Below are positions 56,856 through 64,000 of a DNA stretch of 64,000 bases, piece by piece. The DNA is from Hydrogenobacter sp. T-2 (GTDB lineage: Bacteria; Aquificota; Aquificia; Aquificales; Aquificaceae). The position numbers were made by a program, and so were the translations under genes. The stretch spans positions 130,041-194,040 of the forward strand of contig NZ_CP117180.1 in NCBI RefSeq assembly GCF_033971325.1, given 5' to 3'. The notes beneath the pieces are model-generated. The model worked only from the letters and a program-made list of their open reading frames with translations, was not told the origin of the DNA and searched no databases. Position 1 is the stretch's first letter, and every line of letters starts with the position of its first letter.

Positions 56856-57311
56856 ATGTATGGAAACTATATAGTGGATGTTCCAGAGGATGCAGTGGTT
56901 AATATTAACTACGTGGTGCTCAAAGAGGGTGTTACCCTTGACGATGTGGCGGAAAAGGTGGCATATTTGTGCGAGCACGTAAAAACTTACCACTCAGACA
57001 CAGGCTTTTACGGAGGCTTTGTGGCACTCAACACTGGCGGTGTCTCCCTTGAGGGTTCAACCGCAGGTCAGACCACAGAGCACCCACTCAAAAACAGAGA
57101 AGTGCTTATCATTACCTTTTGGAGGTCCTTGGAAGACCACGAAGAATCCCACAGAAGCGAAGGCTTTAACAAGCTCTTTAAGGAGCTAACAGAGCTTGCA
57201 GAAAGCACCCACGAAGTGGTATATCAGATGCTCTGGCAGGGCAAAGCTTACGACCCTGAAATGGCAAAGAAGGCAAGGGAAGCAAAAGAGGCAAACTGCA
57301 TTAACTGTTAA
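56856..57311 (+). CDS. short sulfur-oxygenase-reductase-like dimeric alpha-beta barrel protein, 151 aa
   Basis: The sequence resembles one half of sulfur oxygenase reductase: FVALNTGG..., ITFWRSLEDHEESHRSEGFNKLF, and QMLWQG align with the SOR ITFWKDWKDHEEMHRQNW.. and QMIWGP regions. His95 and His99 (HxxxH) match the SOR iron ligands His86/His90; Cys39 may match Cys31 (offset). SOR is ~310 aa and forms a 24-mer; this protein is half that, and the iron-ligand glutamate is not obvious (D near residue ~130). It ends in CINC. AGGAGG precedes the ATG. Substrate unknown: a stand-alone ABM-fold oxygenase is equally possible. Confidence 0.65.
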   Translation: MYGNYIVDVPEDAVVNINYVVLKEGVTLDDVAEKVAYLCEHVKTYHSDTGFYGGFVALNTGGVSLEGSTAGQTTEHPLKNREVLIITFWRSLEDHEESHRSEGFNKLFKELTELAESTHEVVYQMLWQGKAYDPEMAKKAREAKEANCINC

Positions 57312-57655
57312 TCCTCCCAATACTCTGCCCCACAGTCTTCTTTTTCCCAAACTACCACTTTGGAGACTGTGGGGTATTTCTCCTTGACCTTCTGGTATAT
57401 CCATCTTGACATGTTCTCCGCACTAGGAGAAAAGTCCACAATGTCATTGAGAAGCCTGTAGTCTGGCAGGAGCTCTTTCAAAAAGCCTTCCACCTCCAAA
57501 AAGTCGTAGCCCATACCACCTGCATCCACCTTGTCCGCCCTTATGTGAACCTCTACAAGCCATGTGTGACCGTGCACAGGCTCTGGAGCACCATGATAGT
57601 CTGTTAGAAAGTGTGCCCAGCTAAATTTTTTCCTCACTATCACATTCCAAGGCAT
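57308..57655 (-). CDS. queD: 6-carboxytetrahydropterin synthase QueD
   Basis: A 115-aa PTPS-fold enzyme of queuosine/deazapurine synthesis. Zinc ligands: FSWAHFLTDYHG and HGHTWLVEVHI; WEKEDCGAEYW at the end. The ATG at 57655 is preferred because it overlaps the preceding stop (TAATG). Overlaps the convergent SOR-like gene by 4 bp. Confidence 0.9.
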   Translation of the reverse strand: MPWNVIVRKKFSWAHFLTDYHGAPEPVHGHTWLVEVHIRADKVDAGGMGYDFLEVEGFLKELLPDYRLLNDIVDFSPSAENMSRWIYQKVKEKYPTVSKVVVWEKEDCGAEYWED

Positions 57656-57885
57656 TAGTCTATCTCCTCTCCTCTTATTAGCCTCTGTGCATAGTTTACA
57701 CAAGCCAAGACCATAAACCACAAGGCGTGATTGTTGATATCCTCAAACTCTTCTTTGACCCACAGACTTCCATCTTCCCTTTTGACTAACTTTATGTATT
57801 CAAAGGCTTTTAGAGCCAAGGCTTTGTTTGAAACCTTTTGTAGGATCTTCTCCTTTATCTCCTCAGGAAGCGGTAGCTCCTGCAT
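57655..57885 (-). CDS. hypothetical protein, 76 aa
   Basis: A small acidic protein beginning MQELPLPEEIKEKILQKVSNK, ending CVNYAQRLIRGEEID. GGGAGGA precedes the ATG at 57885. It overlaps queD and the PHP gene. I do not recognise it. Confidence 0.65.
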   Translation of the reverse strand: MQELPLPEEIKEKILQKVSNKALALKAFEYIKLVKREDGSLWVKEEFEDINNHALWFMVLACVNYAQRLIRGEEID

Positions 57886-58915
57886 GTTTATCCTCCCTAA
57901 AAGAAAATATAAAAAGTGGCACGAGCCCAAAGTAAAAGTTCCATAGTCTGAATTTATAAGTATAGCCGAGAAATAGGCTATTTTCAGAGGGAATTGGTAG
58001 CTCAAAGTATGAGCCTAAGTATGACTTTTCCCTTTCCTTTTCCAAAACTAAAAGTAAGCAGTTAGTTGGTGGAAGGACTTTGAGCCACGAACCCTCCTGC
58101 CAGAAAAGGGTGGACTTTTTACTAAAGGAGATTATACCTTTACCTCTCTTGAGCTCCTTAAGGAAGTCCTCTTTGCTTTCTATCCTTTTACTGCTTATGA
58201 GAAAGTTGCGTAGAATCCTAAAACTGTGCGTATAGTTTGGAAACAAAAACCTTATGCCCACTTCCCTTATGTATACCTTTACATGATGGTCAAGCCCCGC
58301 AACTATTGGATTTTTTATACCCATCTTCATATACATAAGAGCGTATCCTTTTATGTCCACAAGCCTCTTTATACAGTTCAAAGCCAAGTTTATGGAGATT
58401 AAAGACCTTAGAGCTATGTAAGGCAGGAGAAAGAAAAGGAGCATTTTTCTCTCAAGCAGAGCATCCTTTAGGTCTATTAGCTCAAAAAGATAATCTTCTG
58501 GAAGAGGTAGACGCCATTTATATTTTTCCTTGAAGGGATGTGCTACCACTTTTAGGTCTCCCACTTCAAGAATATCTCCGAGCACTTTACCCTTTTCATC
58601 TGTAATCTTTACTTCCTTACCCGCTATTATGCCCCCATCCGCAAAGTATTTTATATGGTCGTTGTCGTGGTCTGTAATTACGAGAAAATCTATATCTTCT
58701 TCCCTTGAAGCCTTTTTTAGGTCCTCTGGTTTTCCAAGAGAGTCGTAGGAAAACTGTGTATGGATATGGAGCTCAAAAGAATACAGATATACAGGTGGTA
58801 GGTCTGGGAAACTCGTCTTATTTACCTTTTCAACCTTAAAAAACCTTACAGGATAAAGCTCTGCAACCAGTATATATACTACAAGGAGAAGGATTACCAA
58901 AAGTATGTAGGTCAT
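57863..58915 (-). CDS. PHP-domain metal-dependent phosphoesterase, membrane anchored
   Basis: A 350-aa protein with an N-terminal membrane helix (~1-20), then a PHP domain: FELHIHTQFSYDSLG, ITDHDNDH, HPFKEKYK, GLDHH. PHP enzymes hydrolyse phosphoesters with two or three metals; the substrate is unknown. A second hydrophobic segment occurs at ~165-185 and another near the C-terminus. Overlaps trpS by 4 bp and the 76-aa gene by 23 bp. Confidence 0.82.
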   Translation of the reverse strand: MTYILLVILLLVVYILVAELYPVRFFKVEKVNKTSFPDLPPVYLYSFELHIHTQFSYDSLGKPEDLKKASREEDIDFLVITDHDNDHIKYFADGGIIAGKEVKITDEKGKVLGDILEVGDLKVVAHPFKEKYKWRLPLPEDYLFELIDLKDALLERKMLLFFLLPYIALRSLISINLALNCIKRLVDIKGYALMYMKMGIKNPIVAGLDHHVKVYIREVGIRFLFPNYTHSFRILRNFLISSKRIESKEDFLKELKRGKGIISFSKKSTLFWQEGSWLKVLPPTNCLLLVLEKEREKSYLGSYFELPIPSENSLFLGYTYKFRLWNFYFGLVPLFIFSFREDKHAGATAS

Positions 58916-60096
58916 CCCACTCTTGTTTTTAATCTCACTTCTTCCATAGTTTCTTTGGCTATCTGTCTTGCCTTTTCTGAGCCTTCCTCAAGTATATGTA
59001 TAAGAAGCTCCCTGTCTTTGGCAACTTGTTCTCTTTTTTCTCTGATAGGTTTAAGAAAAGCCTCAAGACCCTCAAGCATGATTTTTTTACAGTCCACGCA
59101 TCCAAGTCTACCGCTTTTGCATTCCCTTTCTATTTCTTGAGTTCTTTCTGATGGAGAGAAAACCTTATGGTAGAAAAACACAGGGCATATCTCTGGTCTT
59201 CCGGGGTCTCCCTTTCTTAGCTTTTGAGGATCTGTATAAAAGCTCATGACCTTTTTCTTTACCTCCTCTTCGCTGTCTGCAAAGTATATGGCGTTGTTGT
59301 AGGATTTGCTCATCTTTCTTCCATCTGTGCCTGGAAGTCTTGGAGTTTCTGTGAGCATAGCTTGAGGTTCTGGAAAGATTTCTCCGTATAAGTGGTTAAA
59401 CCTTCTTGCTATTTCTCTTGAGAGCTCTATGTGAGGTAGCTGGTCTTCTCCTACAGGGGCTGCCTGAGCCTTGTATATGAGTATGTCCACTGCCTGAAGC
59501 ACGGGGTAGCCTAAAAAGCCGTAAGTGTCCGTGTCGTAAAAGTCCCTCTTTGAGACATTGAGTTCCTTAAACATTTCCTTATCCAGATATCCCTCAAAGA
59601 GAGCGGTTATAAGAGCGTCAGATATGGTGTCAAGAAGTAGCTCCTCAAGAGCGTCAAAGTCTTCAACCTTGTAAGGAAGTTTTGCTACAAAGGTCTTTAT
59701 GTGGTCTCTAAGACCGCCTTTAAACATAAGGCTAAGGTCTGCAATCCTAAGGAGGTTATACTTAGTGTCCTTGTAAGTGGGGTTCCACTCAAGCCAGCTC
59801 TTGGGGGTTATCATGGAAAATATGAGGAAAAGCTCCGCATGTTCCTTTACCTTTGATTGTTGAAATACCACACTCTTTTTTGGGTCAATGCCTAAAGTAA
59901 GCCAGTCTATGAGCATATCCTCTATGTTCTGAGGTATCTCATCTACCTTTTTGTAGCCTGTAGTGAGGGCATGCCAGTCCGCTACCATATAAAAGGTCTC
60001 GTGTTCCTCTTGGAGTTTTACCCAGTTTTTTATCACGCCAAAGTAGTGCCCAAGGTGCAATTTCCCTGTAGGCCTCATACCGCTTAAAACTCTCAT
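58912..60096 (-). CDS. trpS: tryptophanyl-tRNA synthetase
   Basis: A 394-aa class I synthetase: HIGH-type KLHLGHYFG near the N-terminus and KMSKSYNNA as KMSKS. Longer than many TrpS (~330 aa) by central/C-terminal additions. Heads a minus-strand unit of four overlapping genes ending with queD. Confidence 0.96.
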   Translation of the reverse strand: MRVLSGMRPTGKLHLGHYFGVIKNWVKLQEEHETFYMVADWHALTTGYKKVDEIPQNIEDMLIDWLTLGIDPKKSVVFQQSKVKEHAELFLIFSMITPKSWLEWNPTYKDTKYNLLRIADLSLMFKGGLRDHIKTFVAKLPYKVEDFDALEELLLDTISDALITALFEGYLDKEMFKELNVSKRDFYDTDTYGFLGYPVLQAVDILIYKAQAAPVGEDQLPHIELSREIARRFNHLYGEIFPEPQAMLTETPRLPGTDGRKMSKSYNNAIYFADSEEEVKKKVMSFYTDPQKLRKGDPGRPEICPVFFYHKVFSPSERTQEIERECKSGRLGCVDCKKIMLEGLEAFLKPIREKREQVAKDRELLIHILEEGSEKARQIAKETMEEVRLKTRVG

Positions 60097-60138
60097 AGTC
60101 TAAATATTAAAACACAGCTAACGATTATAATAATTATC

Positions 60139-60885
60139 ATGGACCTTCTTACGGTTATAGGTGTTGTGGGAGGGCTTGTAGCTCTTCTTATAGGTGCGGT
60201 TCTTAAAGGAGCGAGCATTCTTTTTCTTATTCAGCCTGCTGCCTTCGTTATAGTGGTACCAACCACCCTGTTTGCAAGTTTAGTAACCGTGCCTTTGGCA
60301 AAGTTTTCTCTAATTATAGAAGGACTTAAACTGGCTTTTAAGGGCGGGGGCAACGAGGTTCTTGAGACAAAGACTCAGCTTGTCGAACTGGCAAATATTG
60401 TAAGGAAGGAAGGTATGCTTGCCCTTGAAACCCGTGCGGAGGAGATAGAGGATCCCTTTCTTAGAAGGGCTATAGACCTTATGGTTCTTGGTGTGGACGA
60501 AAACGTGCTTGTGGAAAGTCTTGAGGCGGAAATAGCAAAAAAGGAGGAAGACTTTGAAATAGCGGTGGAATACTGGAAAAACTCCGCAGAGAGTGCACCT
60601 ACCTTTGGGCTTGTGGGTGCGGTTTTTGGGCTCATGAAGGCTCTAAAGAGCCTTGACAACGCTCAGGAACTTGCTTATGGAATATCATCCGCATTTGTTG
60701 CAACAGTTTACGGTATAACCTTTTCTTACTTAATCTTTGGTCCTATCTCCAAAAAGATCAAGATAAAGTCAAAGGAGGAAATATTGAGAATGTATATGAT
60801 ATTGGATGCCTGCAGGATGATGGTGAGAGGCGAAAACCCAAGGCTAATAGAAGAAAGGCTTAACTCCTACGTTGAGGTCAAATAA
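60139..60885 (+). CDS. motA: flagellar motor stator protein MotA
   Basis: A 248-aa MotA/PomA-type stator subunit, four helices with a large cytoplasmic loop; the conserved EAEIAKKEEDFEIAVEYWKN and FGLVGAVFGLMKAL segments are present. Forms the ion channel with MotB. One-base overlap with motB. Confidence 0.92.
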   Translation: MDLLTVIGVVGGLVALLIGAVLKGASILFLIQPAAFVIVVPTTLFASLVTVPLAKFSLIIEGLKLAFKGGGNEVLETKTQLVELANIVRKEGMLALETRAEEIEDPFLRRAIDLMVLGVDENVLVESLEAEIAKKEEDFEIAVEYWKNSAESAPTFGLVGAVFGLMKALKSLDNAQELAYGISSAFVATVYGITFSYLIFGPISKKIKIKSKEEILRMYMILDACRMMVRGENPRLIEERLNSYVEVK

Positions 60886-61616
60886 TGGCAAGGAAAAAGA
60901 AGTGTCCAGAGGAAGTATCAGAGAAATGGGCTATACCCTATGCGGACTTTCTAACGCTACTTCTTTGTCTTTTTATAGCCCTCTTTGCTATGGCTCAAGC
61001 TGGCAAGCAAGCTGCTCTTGAATACGCTCAGGCTTTTGCGAAGGCTTTTGGTATGAGGCTTGTTCCCTTTCAGGAAACTCTGCCAAAGCAAATACTTCCA
61101 GAACCAGTGCTTAAAAGGGCGGAGCCAACAGAAAGGGGTAGAAGACTTCAAAGACAGCTTCAGGAGCTCCAAGAGATGCTAAAAGGTATGGGGCTTGAGG
61201 GAGAGTTTAAAATAGCCTACGAAGCAATAGGCATAAGGCTAATACTTCAGGAAAAGCTACTCTTTGAATCTGGAAGGGCAGATATAAAGTCAGAGATGAG
61301 ACCTGTGCTTGACAAACTTTACGAGATAATCAAAGACCTACCAAACCCCGTGGAGGTAGAGGGGCATACAGACAGCATACCCATATCCACTGAAAGGTTT
61401 CCTTCTAACTGGGAGCTGTCTACCGCAAGGGCGAGCGCCATTGTAAGATACTTCATAGCTAAAGGTATAAACCCAGAAAGGTTAAAGGCGTCAGGTTATG
61501 CGGACACCAGACCTATAGCTCCCAACACCACTCCAGAAGGCAGAGCCCAAAACAGAAGAGTAGAAATAGTTATTCTCAACATAAGGGGTTCGGAGCTAAC
61601 CCAACCTCAACCATAA
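60885..61616 (+). CDS. motB: flagellar motor stator protein MotB
   Basis: A 243-aa MotB: plug/ion-channel helix with the conserved Asp in WAIPYADFLTLLLCLFIALFAM (Asp ~24), and a C-terminal OmpA-like peptidoglycan-binding domain (VEGHTDSIPISTERFPSNWELSTARA, KASGYADTRP, NRRVEIVI). Indicates a flagellated organism. Overlaps the convergent aminotransferase by 41 bp. Confidence 0.94.
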   Translation: MARKKKCPEEVSEKWAIPYADFLTLLLCLFIALFAMAQAGKQAALEYAQAFAKAFGMRLVPFQETLPKQILPEPVLKRAEPTERGRRLQRQLQELQEMLKGMGLEGEFKIAYEAIGIRLILQEKLLFESGRADIKSEMRPVLDKLYEIIKDLPNPVEVEGHTDSIPISTERFPSNWELSTARASAIVRYFIAKGINPERLKASGYADTRPIAPNTTPEGRAQNRRVEIVILNIRGSELTQPQP

Positions 61617-62640
61617 GGCTTTCTGTGATAAAGTTTATCTCTTCCTCGGTAAGGTAAGGATGGACTGGTATGGAAAAGACTTCTTTTCTGAATTTTTCTG
61701 CGTTTGGTGTGGGTAAGTGCTCCGCACCTCTTAGCTGGTGCAAAAGATAGCTATAATAGACCCTTGCGTCCACACCCTTTTCTCTTAGTTTTTCCACTAT
61801 GGCGTCTCTGTTGGGATGCCTTAGGGTATAAAGATGGTATACGTGGTATGCTCCTTCTCTTGCCACAGGATGGACAAAGCCACCGTTTAAGGATTGCATA
61901 TACTTAGAGGCGTTCTCCCTTCTTTTTTTGTTGTGCTCTTCAAGCCTTTTTAGCATAAGGTATCCTATGCCTGCTTGAAACTCGGTTATCCTAACATTAA
62001 AGGCAGGGTGGTCTCCAAAGTCTATCCACTTTTTAATCTCTTTAGCGAGTTTGTCGCTGTTTGTGGCTATTGCACCACCTTCTCCCATAGGTAGGTTCTT
62101 GGAGGCATAAAAGCTAAAGGCGGAGATATGCCCGAGAGAGCCAGCCCTTTTGCCCTTCCAAAGAGCTCCGTGAGCTTGAGCAGAATCTTCAAGCACATAA
62201 AAGCCATACCTTTCAGAGAGCCACATAATGGCGTCCATATCCGCAGTCTGTCCGTATAGATGCACGGGTATAACCACCTTTGGTCTGTATTTTTTTACCG
62301 CATCCTCAAGTTGCTCAGGGTCCATGGTATAGTAGCTGTCCACATCCACTACCACTGGCACACCACCCGCAAGATAGACCGCATCAATGGTTGCCATAAA
62401 ACTCATAGCAGGGACTATTACCCTTTCTCCCTCAACACCAAGAGCCTTCAAAGCTATAAAGAGAGCTACAGTCCCAGAGCAAACAGTAAACATATGCTTT
62501 ACGCCAAGGTATTGGGCAAACTCCTCTTGAAAAAGAGAAGTCCACTTACCCCTCGTTATCTGCCCACTTTCCAAGATCTCAAGCACAAGCTCCTTTTCCT
62601 CTTGTGTAAACCTCTGCTCAATAATTTTAATCATAATCAA
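61576..62640 (-). CDS. DegT/DnrJ/EryC1-type PLP aminotransferase
   Basis: A 354-aa sugar aminotransferase. The PLP lysine is in SFYASKNLPMGEGGAI; N-terminal GQITRGKWTSLFQEEFAQYLG and HLYGQTADMDAI match the family. It probably makes an amino-sugar nucleotide for surface polysaccharide or lipopolysaccharide. No other sugar-nucleotide gene is nearby. Confidence 0.91.
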   Translation of the reverse strand: MIMIKIIEQRFTQEEKELVLEILESGQITRGKWTSLFQEEFAQYLGVKHMFTVCSGTVALFIALKALGVEGERVIVPAMSFMATIDAVYLAGGVPVVVDVDSYYTMDPEQLEDAVKKYRPKVVIPVHLYGQTADMDAIMWLSERYGFYVLEDSAQAHGALWKGKRAGSLGHISAFSFYASKNLPMGEGGAIATNSDKLAKEIKKWIDFGDHPAFNVRITEFQAGIGYLMLKRLEEHNKKRRENASKYMQSLNGGFVHPVAREGAYHVYHLYTLRHPNRDAIVEKLREKGVDARVYYSYLLHQLRGAEHLPTPNAEKFRKEVFSIPVHPYLTEEEINFITESLMVEVGLAPNPLC

Positions 62641-62713
62641 ACCAATATACGCCTAATACCATTGCAAAGTTGCGAAAGGTAAAGTATAGCAGGTCTATAG
62701 CCAATGCAAATTT

Positions 62714-64000
62714 TCACAAGACCTTAAGCAAAGTTTCCAATCTCTCTGCGTCAGTGAAGCTGGTGGACAAGTCCGCTGTAGGATGCCCATATAGACCGCA
62801 AAGGGAGACCACCTTTGTGTCTGTGTGCTTTTTCAAAAGCCTTATTACAAAGTCCGTTCTATAGCAATGGACTCCCACAAGCACCGTTAGGTCATGTTTC
62901 CCGTGCAGGACCGCATGGTGTGGGTTTGGTGGGTCCATCTCCACCGCAGGGTCATAATTTTTGAGCTTTGGTCTGTAGTCAGGCAAAGCCTTTATGTTAA
63001 ACTTCCCTACCTTTTCTATCAGTTCCCTTACAAGCCTTGCCTTATTTTGTAGCTCCTTATCTCCAAAATCCCAAAAGAGCAAGGGTCCCACCACCAGCGT
63101 GGGTTTTTCCGATTCCCTTATCCACTTTGCAAGGGTTTCAAAGGCTTGCTGGTAGCTAAGGACTTCTTCTCCTATGGTTGCCTCTCCGAGGAAAACCTCC
63201 CTTTGCATAGAGGTTCTTGTCCTGTCCTCCTCAGGCGTCGGCACTGCCTTAGGCTTTTTGTAATAGGAGGGTTTAAAGTCCGCAAGGTAAGGTGAAAAGT
63301 CAAAGCTAAGCTCTCTTTTGCCAAAATCCTCTTTCACATCTTCCTTTATGGAGAGACTGCTATAGAGGTCTTCTTTTATGAGGTCAAGCTCCACTGTAAA
63401 CTCTCCATGATATGCCTTTTCTTCCTCTTCCACTCCAAGACTGTAGCAAGTGGTCCCTACTATATCAAAAAGCACACCCTTGGCACCTTCTTGAGAAGCC
63501 TTTCTGAATATCTCATACCGCTTTTCGTAAAACTCATAACAGCAGTGTCCTATATAGGTGTATCCATTCTGAGCACACCAAAGGAGCGTATCCCTCAAAA
63601 GCTCAAAGGAGGTTATAGTAATAGGTATCATGCCCTTTTGGTAGGCGAGCCTGTAGGCATCTCCCACCGTGCAACCTCCACACTCCCCACAGTCATCAAG
63701 ATGTCTGTAGTCGCACCAGCGAGGCTTGGCGCAATAAGGCAGAAGCATAACCTTAGCCTTTTCTATGTTTTCTATAAGCCCACCACCTATGGACGCTATT
63801 ATGTTATTCAGTCTTTTTTTTTCTATACCCAAGTCTATTCCCTCTATTTTCCGCAGAGGGAAAAGCACAGCCTCTACAAGGTCATCCACTGTAAGGTTTA
63901 GCCCTTCCCAGTCCCTTTGAGAGAAAAACTCCCTTATTCTCTTTTCCACATCCACTATGGGTGTGTGCTTTAGATAAGCCTCAAGGTCGTATATGAGCCT
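62714..64000 (-). CDS. DUF116 family protein, 5' end beyond the window
   Basis: The reading frame is open to the window edge (upstream codons read RLIYDLEAYLKHTPI), so the GTG at 63955 is probably not the start and the gene is partial. DUF116 features: LLPYCAKPRWCDYR and CGECGGCTVGDAY cysteine clusters, HCCYEFYEK. The C-terminal ~170 residues, after a linker with PTPEEDRTRTSMQR, contain LVVGPLLFWDFGD and LTVLVGVHCYRTDFVIRLLKKH, resembling a CODH-epsilon/TPP-like nucleotide fold, but this assignment is uncertain. Cys clusters suggest metal or Fe-S binding. Confidence 0.75.
   Translation of the reverse strand, partial: RLIYDLEAYLKHTPIVDVEKRIREFFSQRDWEGLNLTVDDLVEAVLFPLRKIEGIDLGIEKKRLNNIIASIGGGLIENIEKAKVMLLPYCAKPRWCDYRHLDDCGECGGCTVGDAYRLAYQKGMIPITITSFELLRDTLLWCAQNGYTYIGHCCYEFYEKRYEIFRKASQEGAKGVLFDIVGTTCYSLGVEEEEKAYHGEFTVELDLIKEDLYSSLSIKEDVKEDFGKRELSFDFSPYLADFKPSYYKKPKAVPTPEEDRTRTSMQREVFLGEATIGEEVLSYQQAFETLAKWIRESEKPTLVVGPLLFWDFGDKELQNKARLVRELIEKVGKFNIKALPDYRPKLKNYDPAVEMDPPNPHHAVLHGKHDLTVLVGVHCYRTDFVIRLLKKHTDTKVVSLCGLYGHPTADLSTSFTDAERLETLLKVL

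Overview
This is a gene-dense bacterial chromosome segment, most consistent with the Aquificales (Hydrogenobacter/Thermocrinis-like thermophilic chemolithoautotrophs). The strongest evidence is the pair cfiB-cfiA (2-oxoglutarate carboxylase) plus a short citryl-CoA lyase, enzymes of the reductive TCA cycle variant known from Hydrogenobacter. Other support is an archaeal-type methionine adenosyltransferase, a nuoA/B/CD/H cluster, very short intergenic gaps, many start/stop overlaps and a Lys/Glu-rich proteome. No rRNA is present; the only tRNA gene is an initiator tRNA-Met.

Layout. 0-4.1 kb: an operon of small membrane/coiled-coil proteins around an unusual P1B-type ATPase, ending in an SCP2-like protein. 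4.1-8.4 kb: a 68-aa ORF and an operon for two GT4 glycosyltransferases (one fused to a PHP domain) and a DUF2334 deacetylase-like protein. 8.5-11.2 kb: thiC, an M23 peptidase and a bactofilin. 11.2-18.3 kb: divergent acetate module (acsA; DUF4212/SSS symporter, YggT-like protein, CBS-nucleotidyltransferase, exonuclease). 18.4-24.1 kb: hemN-oppF-like-corC-like-rpoN-Xaa-Pro peptidase-tRNA-fMet. 24.2-33.4 kb: rhodanese, methionine adenosyltransferase, nuo operon interleaved with Uma2-type genes and another nuclease-like gene, ilvD. 33.4-39.7 kb: slipin, DUF58, pheA, thiO, phoX. 39.8-47.6 kb: OsmC, cfiB-cfiA, bcp, lipoprotein, rplU-rpmA, thyX, sirtuin, 6-phosphogluconolactonase. 47.7-48.8 kb: decayed IS256-family element. 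49-64 kb: diguanylate cyclase with a probable frameshift, glcD, PpiD/SurA-like protein-citryl-CoA lyase-PsiE-like, DksA-like protein, Fe-ADH, a short sulfur-oxygenase-reductase-like protein, queD, PHP protein, trpS, motAB, a DegT aminotransferase and a DUF116 protein cut by the window end.

Main discovery. Four transcription units share one promoter design: direct repeats of CTTAAC every 11 bp, exactly 10 bp upstream of a -10-like hexamer, with the ATG only 7-8 nt after the hexamer. The repeats look like a PhoB box and one of the four genes is phoX. The other three are the P1B-ATPase/small-protein operon, the glycosyltransferase operon and the 68-aa ORF. I infer a phosphate-starvation regulon that joins phosphatase secretion, probable non-phospholipid glycolipid synthesis and a ferrosome-like metal compartment cluster. 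All four promoters predict leaderless mRNAs, and the same geometry recurs at nuoA, the slipin gene and bcp, so leaderless initiation appears common here.
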